NCBI GenBank assembly: GCA_001648575.1
Contig: LQXN01000066.1
Location: 333,122 to 397,121, forward strand
DNA: 64,000 bases
Source of the DNA: Sutcliffiella horikoshii DSM 8719
GTDB taxonomy: Bacteria; Bacillota; Bacilli; Bacillales; Bacillaceae_I
Direction of reading: 5' to 3'
Shown: piece by piece, positions 46,616 through 55,163 of the stretch
How the letters are laid out: each line of letters opens with the position of its first letter
Numbering within the stretch: position 1 is the stretch's first letter
Made by a program: the position numbers and the translations under genes
Notes under the pieces: model-generated
What the model was told of the DNA's origin: nothing
The model's database searches: none
What the model saw: only the letters and a program-made list of their open reading frames with translations

Positions 46616-47752
46616 TTAGAGTATTGCCTTCTCATATACAGCAATAAGGCGATCGGCAACGTGTTTGAAGGTGAAGTTGACCTCAATGAATTTTCTTCCA
46701 TTTTGGCACATCCATCCACAAATTTCCGGCTCTTTGAGTACATAGTGTATAGCTTTTGCAAAAGCGGAAGGGTTACTGTAATCGTCAATAATCAAACCAT
46801 TGAAGTGATCAAGGATTACTTCTGCATTTCCGCCCCGATTGGTAGTAATCAAAGGAATTCCGGCTGCCATAGCCTCATAGTGCACTCTTGCTAATGGTTC
46901 ATTCCATTGGGAGCTGCATACAAACACATCGCCGGAGACAAAAGCTTCATGGATTAACTCTGCAGGAATGTATTTGGTGAAGATCACCTTCTCATTTAAC
47001 CGTTGAGCCAATTTGTAAAGGGCACGCACATAGCTATTCATACCATCGTCACTGAACCATTTGCCCCCAACTATCAGCAATACAAGATTATCGTGTTTTT
47101 TTTCTAGTGCTTGCATTGCTTGGATAAGTAAGTGTGGACCTTTCGTTTTACTTAAGCGCCCAACAAAAAGAATGACTTTTTTATCTTCTAGATTGTACCT
47201 CTTGCGAAAATTACTTCTTATCTGCTGCCATTCTTTACTTTTTCTTAATGGATAGGAGGACAAATCCACCCCGGAGTACACGACCCTTATTTTGTCTTCT
47301 GCTTTCGGGAAGCGTTTGCTAACCGTTTCTTTAATATAGTTACTGACTGTCGTAATGGCACTAACAACCTCCACCACATCCTCCCCCTCGGCTTCAGAAA
47401 GTTTTCTTATCGAAAACATATCATTGTGAAGGCTTAAGACGATCTTGCTATCTGGAGATGAGTGTTTATATAGTAGGACATTTTTCGGCCTGTTACATAC
47501 ATGGATCACATCAAATTGATGACACATCAGTTCGTTGGCAACATGTAGGCGATACTCTTCACGGGGGAAGCGAATATATCGGACACCATTTACTTCTTCA
47601 TGATCAGGAAGGTCTGGATCCGACACAGAAAAAATGGTTAACTTATATACCTTTGATAGATAAGGGGTTACCCCGTCTATCATCATTTGAATAGCCCCTC
47701 CTTTTATCGAGGGGGCTGGAAGCTTCTCTGTACAAATAATGGCTAATTTCAT
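46616..47752 (-). CDS. ytcC: CotSA/YtcC-like glycosyltransferase (GT4)
   Basis: Paralogue of the enzyme at 43469 (TEKLPAPSIKGGAIQMMID, VGRLSKTKGPHLLIQAM, ARVHYEAMAAGIPLITTNRG). 378 residues. Third gene of a ugd-epimerase-glycosyltransferase operon whose order equals B. subtilis ytcA-ytcB-ytcC, a sporulation glycan cluster. Start overlaps the epimerase stop by four bases. Probably uses the uronate donor made by the two upstream enzymes; that link is inferred. Confidence 0.8.
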   Translation of the reverse strand: MKLAIICTEKLPAPSIKGGAIQMMIDGVTPYLSKVYKLTIFSVSDPDLPDHEEVNGVRYIRFPREEYRLHVANELMCHQFDVIHVCNRPKNVLLYKHSSPDSKIVLSLHNDMFSIRKLSEAEGEDVVEVVSAITTVSNYIKETVSKRFPKAEDKIRVVYSGVDLSSYPLRKSKEWQQIRSNFRKRYNLEDKKVILFVGRLSKTKGPHLLIQAMQALEKKHDNLVLLIVGGKWFSDDGMNSYVRALYKLAQRLNEKVIFTKYIPAELIHEAFVSGDVFVCSSQWNEPLARVHYEAMAAGIPLITTNRGGNAEVILDHFNGLIIDDYSNPSAFAKAIHYVLKEPEICGWMCQNGRKFIEVNFTFKHVADRLIAVYEKAIL

Positions 47753-48705
47753 GTCAACACTTCTCCATATAAGTTCTTCAAATAATGGTATTCCCGTTCC
47801 AGTCCTTCTGTTAAGGGCATTGATGGTGAATAATTAAGCAATTTCTCAGCTTTGCCAACATCTGCCCATGTGTGCTTTGGCTCTCCTTTTACTGTATCAG
47901 AGAAAGTTAGCAAAGCTTTTTCCCCCGTGATTTTTTCTAATATTGCGATGATTTCCAGTACAGATGCTCTTTCTTTGCCACCAATATTAATAGTTTCACC
48001 TATTGCTTCGCCCGAGGTTAATGCCGCTTTCGTTGCTGTCACACAATCATCGATATAGGTAAAGTCCCTCGACTGCAGCCCATCTCCAAAAACAGTGATG
48101 TGCTGTTTTGTCAGCAGTTGTTTGATGAAGCGATGGAAAGCCATGTCTGGTCGCTGTCTAGGTCCATAAACGGTAAAGTAGCGCAATATGACAAGCGGAA
48201 GTCCAAAGCTTTTTTCATAAACTCTGCATAATTGCTCCCCGGAAAGCTTTGTTATGCCATAGGGGGACAAGGGTTCTGTAAATGCCCCTTCTGATACCTT
48301 TCCAGCTTTTTCTCCATATACAGAGGATGTGGATATATAGATGAATCGCTTAATGCTATGATCTTTGGCCGCTTCCAATAGGCGTTGTGTCATGAGGATG
48401 TTATGGTTTACGTAAGGGGTGAATTCTTCTCCCCAGCTCGTTCTCACTCCAGGTATTGCTGCCAGGTGATAGATGACATCGACACCTTTTAATAGTTGAT
48501 GAAGGTCACAGTGTAATAGATTCAAATCTTTAAAGGTGAAGAAAGAGTGCTGTTTTAATGCTTGAATGTTCTTCTGTTTGAAGGATGGTGGTGTAGGACC
48601 GATGAAGGTATCCACTCCGATTACTTGGCAGGTTGGCTCCAGTAGTAGTTTTTCACATAGGTGCGAGCCTATAAAGCCGGCAGCTCCCGTAACTAAAACT
48701 CTCAT
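47749..48705 (-). CDS. ytcB: NAD-dependent UDP-sugar epimerase (YtcB-like)
   Basis: Extended SDR. Seen: GAAGFIGSH Rossmann loop, STSSVYG, and the catalytic pair Y-x3-K in SPYGITKLSGE. 318 residues. Located behind UDP-glucose dehydrogenase, so the likely substrate is UDP-glucuronate, giving UDP-galacturonate, or UDP-glucose as the alternative. Overlaps both neighbours by four bases. Confidence 0.85.
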   Translation of the reverse strand: MRVLVTGAAGFIGSHLCEKLLLEPTCQVIGVDTFIGPTPPSFKQKNIQALKQHSFFTFKDLNLLHCDLHQLLKGVDVIYHLAAIPGVRTSWGEEFTPYVNHNILMTQRLLEAAKDHSIKRFIYISTSSVYGEKAGKVSEGAFTEPLSPYGITKLSGEQLCRVYEKSFGLPLVILRYFTVYGPRQRPDMAFHRFIKQLLTKQHITVFGDGLQSRDFTYIDDCVTATKAALTSGEAIGETINIGGKERASVLEIIAILEKITGEKALLTFSDTVKGEPKHTWADVGKAEKLLNYSPSMPLTEGLEREYHYLKNLYGEVLT

Positions 48706-49991
48706 CCACGTCCCACCCCTTTATAGTTCAGTCCAAATCCTAATACTTCTTCCCTATTTATACAGTTTCTGCCGTCGAGGATTAGATTACCTTTGAGATG
48801 AGCTTTAACTTGCTTCCAGTCTAATTGGCATATCTCCGGCCAATCTGTGGCTATGATGATCGCTTCCGAATCAATATAGGATGATTTAAGTGATTTATGT
48901 TGTGTAGCTAAATGACGTAAATCAGCCGGTAAAAAGGCCTTAGGATCATAGGTATGAACGTCGGCTCCCAGGGAATGCAGCTTTTGAATAAGTGCTATCG
49001 CAGGGGAATGCCTTGTATCATCTGTATTCGGTTTAAATGCTATTCCAAGGACGGTCACTTTTTTATCCCGGATAGAAGGAAGGTCTTCCTGTAATTTTTT
49101 TATATAGCAATCCAGTTGGCTGGAGTTTACTTCATGCACTGCATCCAAAATGGGGGTGCTGACAAATTTGGCAGCAGCAATATGCTGTAATGCTTGTAAA
49201 TCCTTTGGAAAACAAGACCCTCCATATCCTATTCCAGCCTGAAGAAAAAGCGGGCCAATCCTTGGATCGGCGCCCATGCCTTTGGCAACATTCGTGACAT
49301 CCACCTCATATAAGTCACAAATTCGGGATATTTCGTTGATAAATGAAATTTTAGTGGCAAGAAAGGCATTAGATGCATATTTGATCATTTCTGCTCCATT
49401 CCAGCTTGTAACAATAAGTGGGGCGCTTAAAGGTTGATAGATTTCCCTTGCAATCGCTTCGGATTGTTTATCACCTTCCGCTATTCCTATGACCGTTCTA
49501 TCTGGATGAAACATATCATGTATGGCAGAACCCTCCCGCAAAAATTCAGGGTTTGACACGATATTATACATGGAAGGAGATACTCCCTTTTCCAGCAGAA
49601 AATGGTGCATTTTTTGATTTGTACCAGGTGGCACTGTACTTTTAATAAAGATGGTTTTATAACTTTGAAGATGTTGTGCAATGGTTGTAAAGACAGAATT
49701 AAGAAAACTTAAATCAGGGCTTCTGTCTATTAAACTAGGAGTTCCGACTGTTACAAAGATGGCGGTACACCTTTGAATGGAATCGGGTAGATTTGTTGAA
49801 AAAGTTATCTTTTCGTTATTTTTACAGATCAATTCCTTTAATTGCGGTTCGTAAATAGGGATATTGCCATTTTGAAGCTTCTGAATTTTATCTGAATTGA
49901 TATCCACACAATAAACACGATGTCCGAATTCTGCCAGTGTGGCAGAGGTGGTGAGCCCTACATAACCGGCCCCTATGATGCATATGTTCAA
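48702..49991 (-). CDS. ytcA: UDP-glucose 6-dehydrogenase (YtcA-like)
   Basis: Oxidises UDP-glucose to UDP-glucuronate with NAD. Seen: IGAGYVGLTTS at the N-terminus, TVPPGTN, and the catalytic cysteine in GYGGSCFPKDLQAL. 429 residues. First gene of the minus-strand operon, divergent from the UTP-glucose-1-phosphate uridylyltransferase that supplies its substrate. A weak sigma-K-like match (AC-N18-AATAGTATA) lies upstream. Ribosome-binding site AAAAGGAG. Confidence 0.92.
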   Translation of the reverse strand: MNICIIGAGYVGLTTSATLAEFGHRVYCVDINSDKIQKLQNGNIPIYEPQLKELICKNNEKITFSTNLPDSIQRCTAIFVTVGTPSLIDRSPDLSFLNSVFTTIAQHLQSYKTIFIKSTVPPGTNQKMHHFLLEKGVSPSMYNIVSNPEFLREGSAIHDMFHPDRTVIGIAEGDKQSEAIAREIYQPLSAPLIVTSWNGAEMIKYASNAFLATKISFINEISRICDLYEVDVTNVAKGMGADPRIGPLFLQAGIGYGGSCFPKDLQALQHIAAAKFVSTPILDAVHEVNSSQLDCYIKKLQEDLPSIRDKKVTVLGIAFKPNTDDTRHSPAIALIQKLHSLGADVHTYDPKAFLPADLRHLATQHKSLKSSYIDSEAIIIATDWPEICQLDWKQVKAHLKGNLILDGRNCINREEVLGFGLNYKGVGRG

Positions 49992-50197
49992 GGCTTACAC
50001 TCCTTTTGGGTTTAACCAATATAAACCAGGCAATTTCTTTTACTATACTATTACTGGACAAAGGTGGATTGTGACGAATACACCGCCCAAATAGAATAGG
50101 GGAATATGAGTATAACGCCCTTTTTCCATAAGACAACATACTGGTCTATTAGTAATGAATACGATATGAAAAAGAGACAGGAATTGAGGGAGTTAAT

Positions 50198-51016
50198 GTG
50201 GTTAAAAAAGCGATCATACCAGCAGCAGGCTACGGAACAAGGGGCTTACCAATCACTAAGGTACTACCAAAAGAGATGTTCCCGGTAGGTTTAAAGCCTG
50301 CTATCCACTATGTGGTGGAGGAAGCTATCGAATCAGGCATTGAACAAATATTGATGATTGTATCAAAAAAGAAAAACATGATTGTCGATTATTTTGATGA
50401 ATCCTTAGAGCTTGAGACATTTCTGGAGAGGGAAAATAAACATCATCTTATAGACATTCTTCCAGTCCCCTCCATACCGATTCATTATATCCGCCAACCA
50501 TATGCTAAAGGGCTGGGAGATGCAATAAGGCTTGGTAAGTATTTCATTGGGGATGAACCATTTGCTGTGCTTTTGCCTGATGATATTTTGCTTTCAAATA
50601 AAGAGCCAGCGTTAAAACAGCTAGTAAACCAGTACAATAAATTCAAAAAATCAATTATTGGGATAAAAGAAGTAGAGGAATCGAAATTGAAGCATTACGG
50701 AGTTATAAGTGGTGAGGCAAAGGGAGAAGAATTATTTAAATTGGATGACATAGTAGAAAAACCAAGTAAGAATGCGCCTTCCAATTATGCTGTGATTGGC
50801 AGATATGTTTTTTCTCCTGCGATTCTTTCTTTATTGGATAAACAACAACCTTCAGTAGGTGAAGAGCTACAGTTAACGGATGCAATTAAAGATCTATTAT
50901 CACAAGAAGAATGTTTTGGAAAAGTTGTTGAAGGTAAGAGGTTTGACATAGGTATTTATGAAGAGTATTTAAATTTAGTCAATACTATCCAGCAAGCAAA
51001 GAATAAGAAGAAATAA
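50198..51016 (+). CDS. ytdA: UTP-glucose-1-phosphate uridylyltransferase (YtdA-like)
   Basis: Makes UDP-glucose. Seen: IPAAGYGTRGLPITKVLPKEM (residues 7-27) nucleotide-binding loop, YVVEEAIESGIEQI, RQPYAKGLGDAI, AVLLPDDIL and DIGIYEEYLN. 272 residues, shorter at the C-terminus than GtaB. GTG start at 50198 with TTGAGGGAG upstream. Divergent from ugd, so donor synthesis (UDP-glucose to UDP-glucuronate to UDP-galacturonate) is encoded in one place. Confidence 0.9.
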   Translation: MVKKAIIPAAGYGTRGLPITKVLPKEMFPVGLKPAIHYVVEEAIESGIEQILMIVSKKKNMIVDYFDESLELETFLERENKHHLIDILPVPSIPIHYIRQPYAKGLGDAIRLGKYFIGDEPFAVLLPDDILLSNKEPALKQLVNQYNKFKKSIIGIKEVEESKLKHYGVISGEAKGEELFKLDDIVEKPSKNAPSNYAVIGRYVFSPAILSLLDKQQPSVGEELQLTDAIKDLLSQEECFGKVVEGKRFDIGIYEEYLNLVNTIQQAKNKKK

Positions 51017-51017
51017 A

Positions 51018-51045
51018 GATGTCAGATCATTTCTGACATTGTTCT
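51018..51045 (+). terminator. Hairpin after the uridylyltransferase
   Basis: ATGTCAGA / TCTGACAT stem with a weak T tract. Confidence 0.55.
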
Positions 51046-51185
51046 GTAATAAATTGGGACGGGCTATAGCCCCTCTTATGTGATTACCTACTTTGATAGA
51101 GTTGCCTCGGCACCAATACTTCTAATTATTCTATTAAAATAGACTGCGGACTCCCCATTCACCCAATCCCTCTTCTATAATCTAG

Positions 51186-51194
51186 CATATTCTA
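51186..51194 (+). promoter_or_regulatory. Sigma-K type -10 of the amidase gene
   Basis: GCATATTCTA matches CATANNNTA 24 bases before the start; the -35 lacks the usual AC. Confidence 0.5.
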
Positions 51195-51217
51195 TAGCAA
51201 AAGGAGGGAATAATCAA

Positions 51218-52642
51218 ATGAAATTGATAGTATTAGACCCTGGTCATGGTGGGCAGGATCCGGGGGCTGTATTTCAGCGGCTCCATGAAAAAGTAGTGAA
51301 TTTAGATATTGCCAAACGTGTGAGAGAATATATGGAGAAAGAATATGAAGTGAAGGTGATGATGACAAGGGAGGGGGATTCGACAGTCAGCTTGGAAGCA
51401 AGAACTAATCTCGCTAACTCAGTAAAAGCGGACTTCTTCTGCTCCATTCATCATAATGCTGGTGGAGGGACGGGCTTTGAAAGTTATCGGTTCAATGGTA
51501 CAAATACCTTTACTAGTAAATCAAAAACTTTTCAAGAAATCATTCATAGGGAAGTCATTAATGTGGTTACAGGAAAATACAATAAAAGAGATAGAGGACT
51601 CAAAGCAGCGAACTTTCATGTGTTAAGAGAAACATCCATGCCGTCTCTCCTATTGGAAATTCTGTTTCTGGATACAACCGAGGATTGTGCCCTCATCCAG
51701 CATGAAAGCTTCAAAGTGGATGTTTCGGCAGCAATTGGGGAAGGAATCGCAAAAGCTTTGGCCCTACCAAGGAAGGTGACCACCGATTTGTATAAAGTCA
51801 TTGCAGGTTCTTTTAAGGATAGAAAAAACGCAGAAGCAAGATTGGGATTTTTGCAACAAAAAGGAATCAGTGCTTTTGTTGTAACGACGAAACTGAATGG
51901 CGCACCATATTTTCGCGTGCAAGCGGGTGCATTTAAGGAAAGGGCAAATGCCGAAAAACTGGTAGAACAAATCAAGCAGCTTGGCGCAGAAGCTTTTATC
52001 CTCGTGGAAGCAACTATGCCGTCAGCACCTGTCCCAACACCTGAACCGACTCCCGCTCCACCCACTCCATCTCAACCTGATCCAGAGCCGAAAGGTTTAT
52101 CCATTGAAGGGCAGTCGGTAATGAAAGCAGAAGAACTTGATGCCTTCGTGAAGACCATCAACCCTAATGCCCCATTACTTGGTGATTACTATATTGAACT
52201 AGGAAAAGCCTATAATATTCGTGGTGACATAGCGTTCGCCCAAGCCATCCATGAAACAAACTATTTCCGTTTTACAGGGGTTGTAAAGCCAGACCAAAAC
52301 AACTTTGCAGGAATCGGGGCTACAGGGGGGGAAGTGAGAGGAGCTATTTTCTCCACTAAGGAAGAGGGTGTACTCGCTCATCTTCAGCATCTCTATGCCT
52401 ATGCGAATCGGAAGCCCTTGCCTACCACTTATCCAAAAGTAGACCCTCGTTTTGACCTTGTAACTAGGGGAATCGCACCTGGATGGTTTGACCTGAATGG
52501 TCGTTGGGCAGTACCTGGTACCCAATATGGCCAGCTTATTTTAAAAATATATGAAAGAATGTTGGAAGAGACCATCACCGTTAAACAAGAGGAACTGGAA
52601 AAGATGAGAGACGTGTTGGTGGAAGTAAGAAGCTATCAATAA
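51218..52642 (+). CDS. Amidase-SPOR-glucosaminidase cell wall hydrolase
   Basis: Modular peptidoglycan hydrolase of 474 residues. Residues 1-180: N-acetylmuramoyl-L-alanine amidase (Amidase_3) with zinc ligands in DPGHGG, EKVVNL, IHHNA and the Glu of LLEILF. About 190-265: two SPOR-type repeats (YKVIAGSFKDRKNAEARL and YFRVQAGAFKERANAEKL). About 270-295: Pro-rich linker. About 295-460: glucosaminidase (GH73-like) domain with AQAIHETNYF. No signal peptide is visible, as in the mother-cell amidase CwlC, so release by mother-cell lysis is likely. It could cut both stem-peptide and glycan bonds. Confidence 0.87.
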   Translation: MKLIVLDPGHGGQDPGAVFQRLHEKVVNLDIAKRVREYMEKEYEVKVMMTREGDSTVSLEARTNLANSVKADFFCSIHHNAGGGTGFESYRFNGTNTFTSKSKTFQEIIHREVINVVTGKYNKRDRGLKAANFHVLRETSMPSLLLEILFLDTTEDCALIQHESFKVDVSAAIGEGIAKALALPRKVTTDLYKVIAGSFKDRKNAEARLGFLQQKGISAFVVTTKLNGAPYFRVQAGAFKERANAEKLVEQIKQLGAEAFILVEATMPSAPVPTPEPTPAPPTPSQPDPEPKGLSIEGQSVMKAEELDAFVKTINPNAPLLGDYYIELGKAYNIRGDIAFAQAIHETNYFRFTGVVKPDQNNFAGIGATGGEVRGAIFSTKEEGVLAHLQHLYAYANRKPLPTTYPKVDPRFDLVTRGIAPGWFDLNGRWAVPGTQYGQLILKIYERMLEETITVKQEELEKMRDVLVEVRSYQ

Positions 52643-52740
52643 ATCTTTCTGTTACTTTCCGATTTTTAAAATTATTCATGAAATGTTTACTTGTATGCAT
52701 ATGTTTTTACGAAACCATAAAATTCAGGAGCGTGATAAAT

Positions 52741-52947
52741 ATGTCCAATGAAGTGTCCCATGCGGACTTAAAGGTGAAGTTTAAAAGCGGATTCACCCTA
52801 TCCCCGGAATTGAGTTTAGAAGAAGCGTTGAATGCAGTGTTAAAAGCAGTTAAGAGCGGAGAGGCCAAAGAGGTTAATATTGCGGTTGAATATTATGATG
52901 ACGATTCTGCAGATTTTATGGATGGGGAGGAAGAGGAAGAAGATTAG
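52741..52947 (+). CDS. Small acidic-tail protein, paralogue of 46243
   Basis: 68 residues: head MSNEVSHADLKVKFKSGFTL and SPELSLEEALNAVLKAVKSG align with the head at 46243 without gaps; the tail is a short DGEEEEED. Start at ATG 52741 after CAGGAGCG; an in-frame upstream extension to 52678 has no ribosome-binding site. No family recognised. Lies between the amidase and the second glycan operon. Confidence 0.75.
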   Translation: MSNEVSHADLKVKFKSGFTLSPELSLEEALNAVLKAVKSGEAKEVNIAVEYYDDDSADFMDGEEEEED

Positions 52948-52979
52948 CTTGTCTCTTCAACACTCTTCTAATAAAAATA

Positions 52980-53009
52980 GTAAACCGGGGACTTTTCCCC
53001 GGTTTTACT
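52980..53009. terminator. Bidirectional terminator
   Basis: TAAACCGGGGA / TTCCCCGGTTTTA stem between convergent genes. Confidence 0.88.
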
Positions 53010-53020
53010 TATTCCATATA

Positions 53021-54022
53021 TTACTCCACTATATCCCAATTTAGTGGAGGGCTCTTTAACCTGAATGACTGGAATAAGTGGTCCAGGCGCATTTTCCAGG
53101 TATGATGCTCTAAGCACTTTTTTTGACCGGCAAGCGCAATTATTTTCGCTTCGGCTGGATGTTGGATGTAGTAATCGAGCTTTGACATAAGATCCTCTTT
53201 ATCTTTATAGCCTATAATTTCATTATCATACTCAAAAAAATTCTCCATCTCCTCGAAATACTCCGTCATAATCAAACGCCCCGTTGCTGCAGCTTCAAAG
53301 ACCCCAACCTTCACATTTGTATAGCCGGCACCTGTCGTAGGAAAATTAATAATGATGTTTGTAGAAAACATCGCTTTAAACCATTCCTCATCATAAACAG
53401 GTCCCTCGGTAGGGATCGGCCAACCACGTCCAAATATCTTTGCATCAAATCTTTTAAGAAGTTCTTCCGCAATTTCTAAGCGATTTGGCCGGTAATGCCC
53501 GATGATAGACACATCTGATTTATACTTTTCGACTGGTTCGTGGCTTGCAAAGAAGCGCGAGTCGATGCCAAAAGGCATGTAATAAGTGTTATTGATTCCG
53601 AGTTTTTTATACTCTTCGTAAGAAAGGGGAGAGTTTGTAGTGTGTATGTCAAATTCTGATGCGAATTTACTAACAGAAGGAAATACATCTGGGTCACTTA
53701 GTGTCACGCCGATAACCGTACAGTATTTCTTTAGTTTTTCCATCGTTGATGACTTGAACGTCAGCCCTCCTGCACAGATGAAAATGACATCTGGCTTGAA
53801 AACCAGAACTTCATCCCTGATCATTTCCCATTTGATAAAAACTGGGCCGAATCCACCATAATTACGATGAGGGTTGAAAATTATTTTTGGTCTTTTAGAT
53901 AGATTAATTTCGTGAATCTTGTGTCCATTTTCTAACAAACCCATATAAATACTCCGGACAATTCCAGTCTGTCCCTCTGTATACCTTCCGATGAAGACAA
54001 TCTTCAAAGGCCTACTCATCAT
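53021..54022 (-). CDS. CgeB-family glycosyltransferase
   Basis: 333-residue GT-B protein of the CgeB type (spore maturation/outer layer). Seen: IGRYTEGQTGIVRSIYMGLL, VIFICAGGLTF, MPFGIDSRFF, SIIGHYRPNR and the C-terminal NFPTTGAGYTNVKVGVFEAA with TEYFEEMENFF. In B. subtilis CgeB decorates the outermost spore layer. Last gene of a four-gene minus-strand operon; overlaps the pyruvyl transferase by 11 bases. Confidence 0.85.
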   Translation of the reverse strand: MMSRPLKIVFIGRYTEGQTGIVRSIYMGLLENGHKIHEINLSKRPKIIFNPHRNYGGFGPVFIKWEMIRDEVLVFKPDVIFICAGGLTFKSSTMEKLKKYCTVIGVTLSDPDVFPSVSKFASEFDIHTTNSPLSYEEYKKLGINNTYYMPFGIDSRFFASHEPVEKYKSDVSIIGHYRPNRLEIAEELLKRFDAKIFGRGWPIPTEGPVYDEEWFKAMFSTNIIINFPTTGAGYTNVKVGVFEAAATGRLIMTEYFEEMENFFEYDNEIIGYKDKEDLMSKLDYYIQHPAEAKIIALAGQKKCLEHHTWKMRLDHLFQSFRLKSPPLNWDIVE

Positions 54023-55151
54023 TTTTCACACCATTCTCTAAAGCCCGTATCAAGACTCGCTTGTTCTCCTCTTCTCTTTCCAAAAGGAGGGCCAACTTAT
54101 CCTTCAACATGCTTTTATGATAATTCGGTCTTTTGATACAGTCTAATAATAGTTGATGCAGTTCTGTGAAATTTCCTTCATATAGGCTGAAACAATATTT
54201 TTCTAACTTATGCTCTTCATAAAATAGTGAAACCTTATCATCATAAGATATTCCAATGCTCGGTACCCCTTCATAAATGGCGAATATGCTTGCATGTAGC
54301 CTCATAGCAACCAAGAAGTCCATTTGCTTGAAATAATACTTATATTCTTGGGGGGAAACCGTGTAAGGGATGATATCGACTTTTCCAATTAGTTGTATTG
54401 CTAGCTGTTTTGCCTTTTCCTCTTCTGATGGGAGGTTATTAAATGGGAAAATATAGTAATGGATGGGGTGGGCAGTGGCTAAATTGTTTAATAGCGGTAT
54501 TAACTGATGTTCGAGTTTTTTTAATTTCTCTGATGCATAGGACCAATTTCGTAAATTCAACCCCACTTTTAAACCTGTACTTTTTGCTAGATTTTTTGGC
54601 AGCTTTACCTGGACAGACTCCAGTTTAATGACGGGATCTGCTGAAAGTACATGATGGGTGACACCCAATTTTTGCAATAGATTGTAAGATTGTCGGTCCC
54701 GCACAGTTATCTCGTCCACGTTATCTGCTATCCATTTCATTGCAGTCTGTGATTCGGAACTTGTCAGTGGTCCGATTCCGACGGCATATAGCATGACTTT
54801 TATGTTAAGCATCTTCGCAACAATGATAGGATAGGAGTAATAATTGATGGCGCCTTTTTGTCTTAAAAAAAGGTTTTCAGGCTCAAAGCTGTTATAATCC
54901 TGAAAAAGTCCGCCACCTCCAACAATGACCAGACTGCTTTCTTTTATGATACGGGAGACGCTAGCAATGTCTGTTCCTAGTACGTAATCGATCGACTCTT
55001 CGCCGAAATAGGCCTGTATGTTTTTAGACCTAATACTTACTGCAATATCAATGTTGGGATTGATTTGTTTTAATCGATCGATGATGGCGTGGAGTATGGC
55101 ATCATCTCCGGCATTCCCCGCCCCATAAAATCCATGAATGAACACTTTCAT
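54012..55151 (-). CDS. Polysaccharide pyruvyl transferase (CsaB-like)
   Basis: Adds a pyruvate ketal from phosphoenolpyruvate to a sugar. Seen: N-terminal GFYGAGNAGDDAILHAII, VIVGGGGLFQDY, YAVGIGPL and MRLHASIFAIYEG, the typical CsaB/WcaK signatures. 379 residues. In spore formers pyruvylated glycans anchor S-layer-type proteins or make the spore surface negative. Between UDP-GlcNAc 2-epimerase and CgeB, so the acceptor is probably a ManNAc-containing glycan. Confidence 0.88.
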   Translation of the reverse strand: MKVFIHGFYGAGNAGDDAILHAIIDRLKQINPNIDIAVSIRSKNIQAYFGEESIDYVLGTDIASVSRIIKESSLVIVGGGGLFQDYNSFEPENLFLRQKGAINYYSYPIIVAKMLNIKVMLYAVGIGPLTSSESQTAMKWIADNVDEITVRDRQSYNLLQKLGVTHHVLSADPVIKLESVQVKLPKNLAKSTGLKVGLNLRNWSYASEKLKKLEHQLIPLLNNLATAHPIHYYIFPFNNLPSEEEKAKQLAIQLIGKVDIIPYTVSPQEYKYYFKQMDFLVAMRLHASIFAIYEGVPSIGISYDDKVSLFYEEHKLEKYCFSLYEGNFTELHQLLLDCIKRPNYHKSMLKDKLALLLEREEENKRVLIRALENGVKNDE

Positions 55152-55163
55152 TATAGAATCTCC

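Noticed and set aside
46405..46788. Open frames opposite the acidic-tail gene, one Ser-rich and one Ile/Val-rich
   Set aside because: They are mirror translations of the GAT/GAC/GAA repeats of the plus-strand gene, with no ribosome-binding site.
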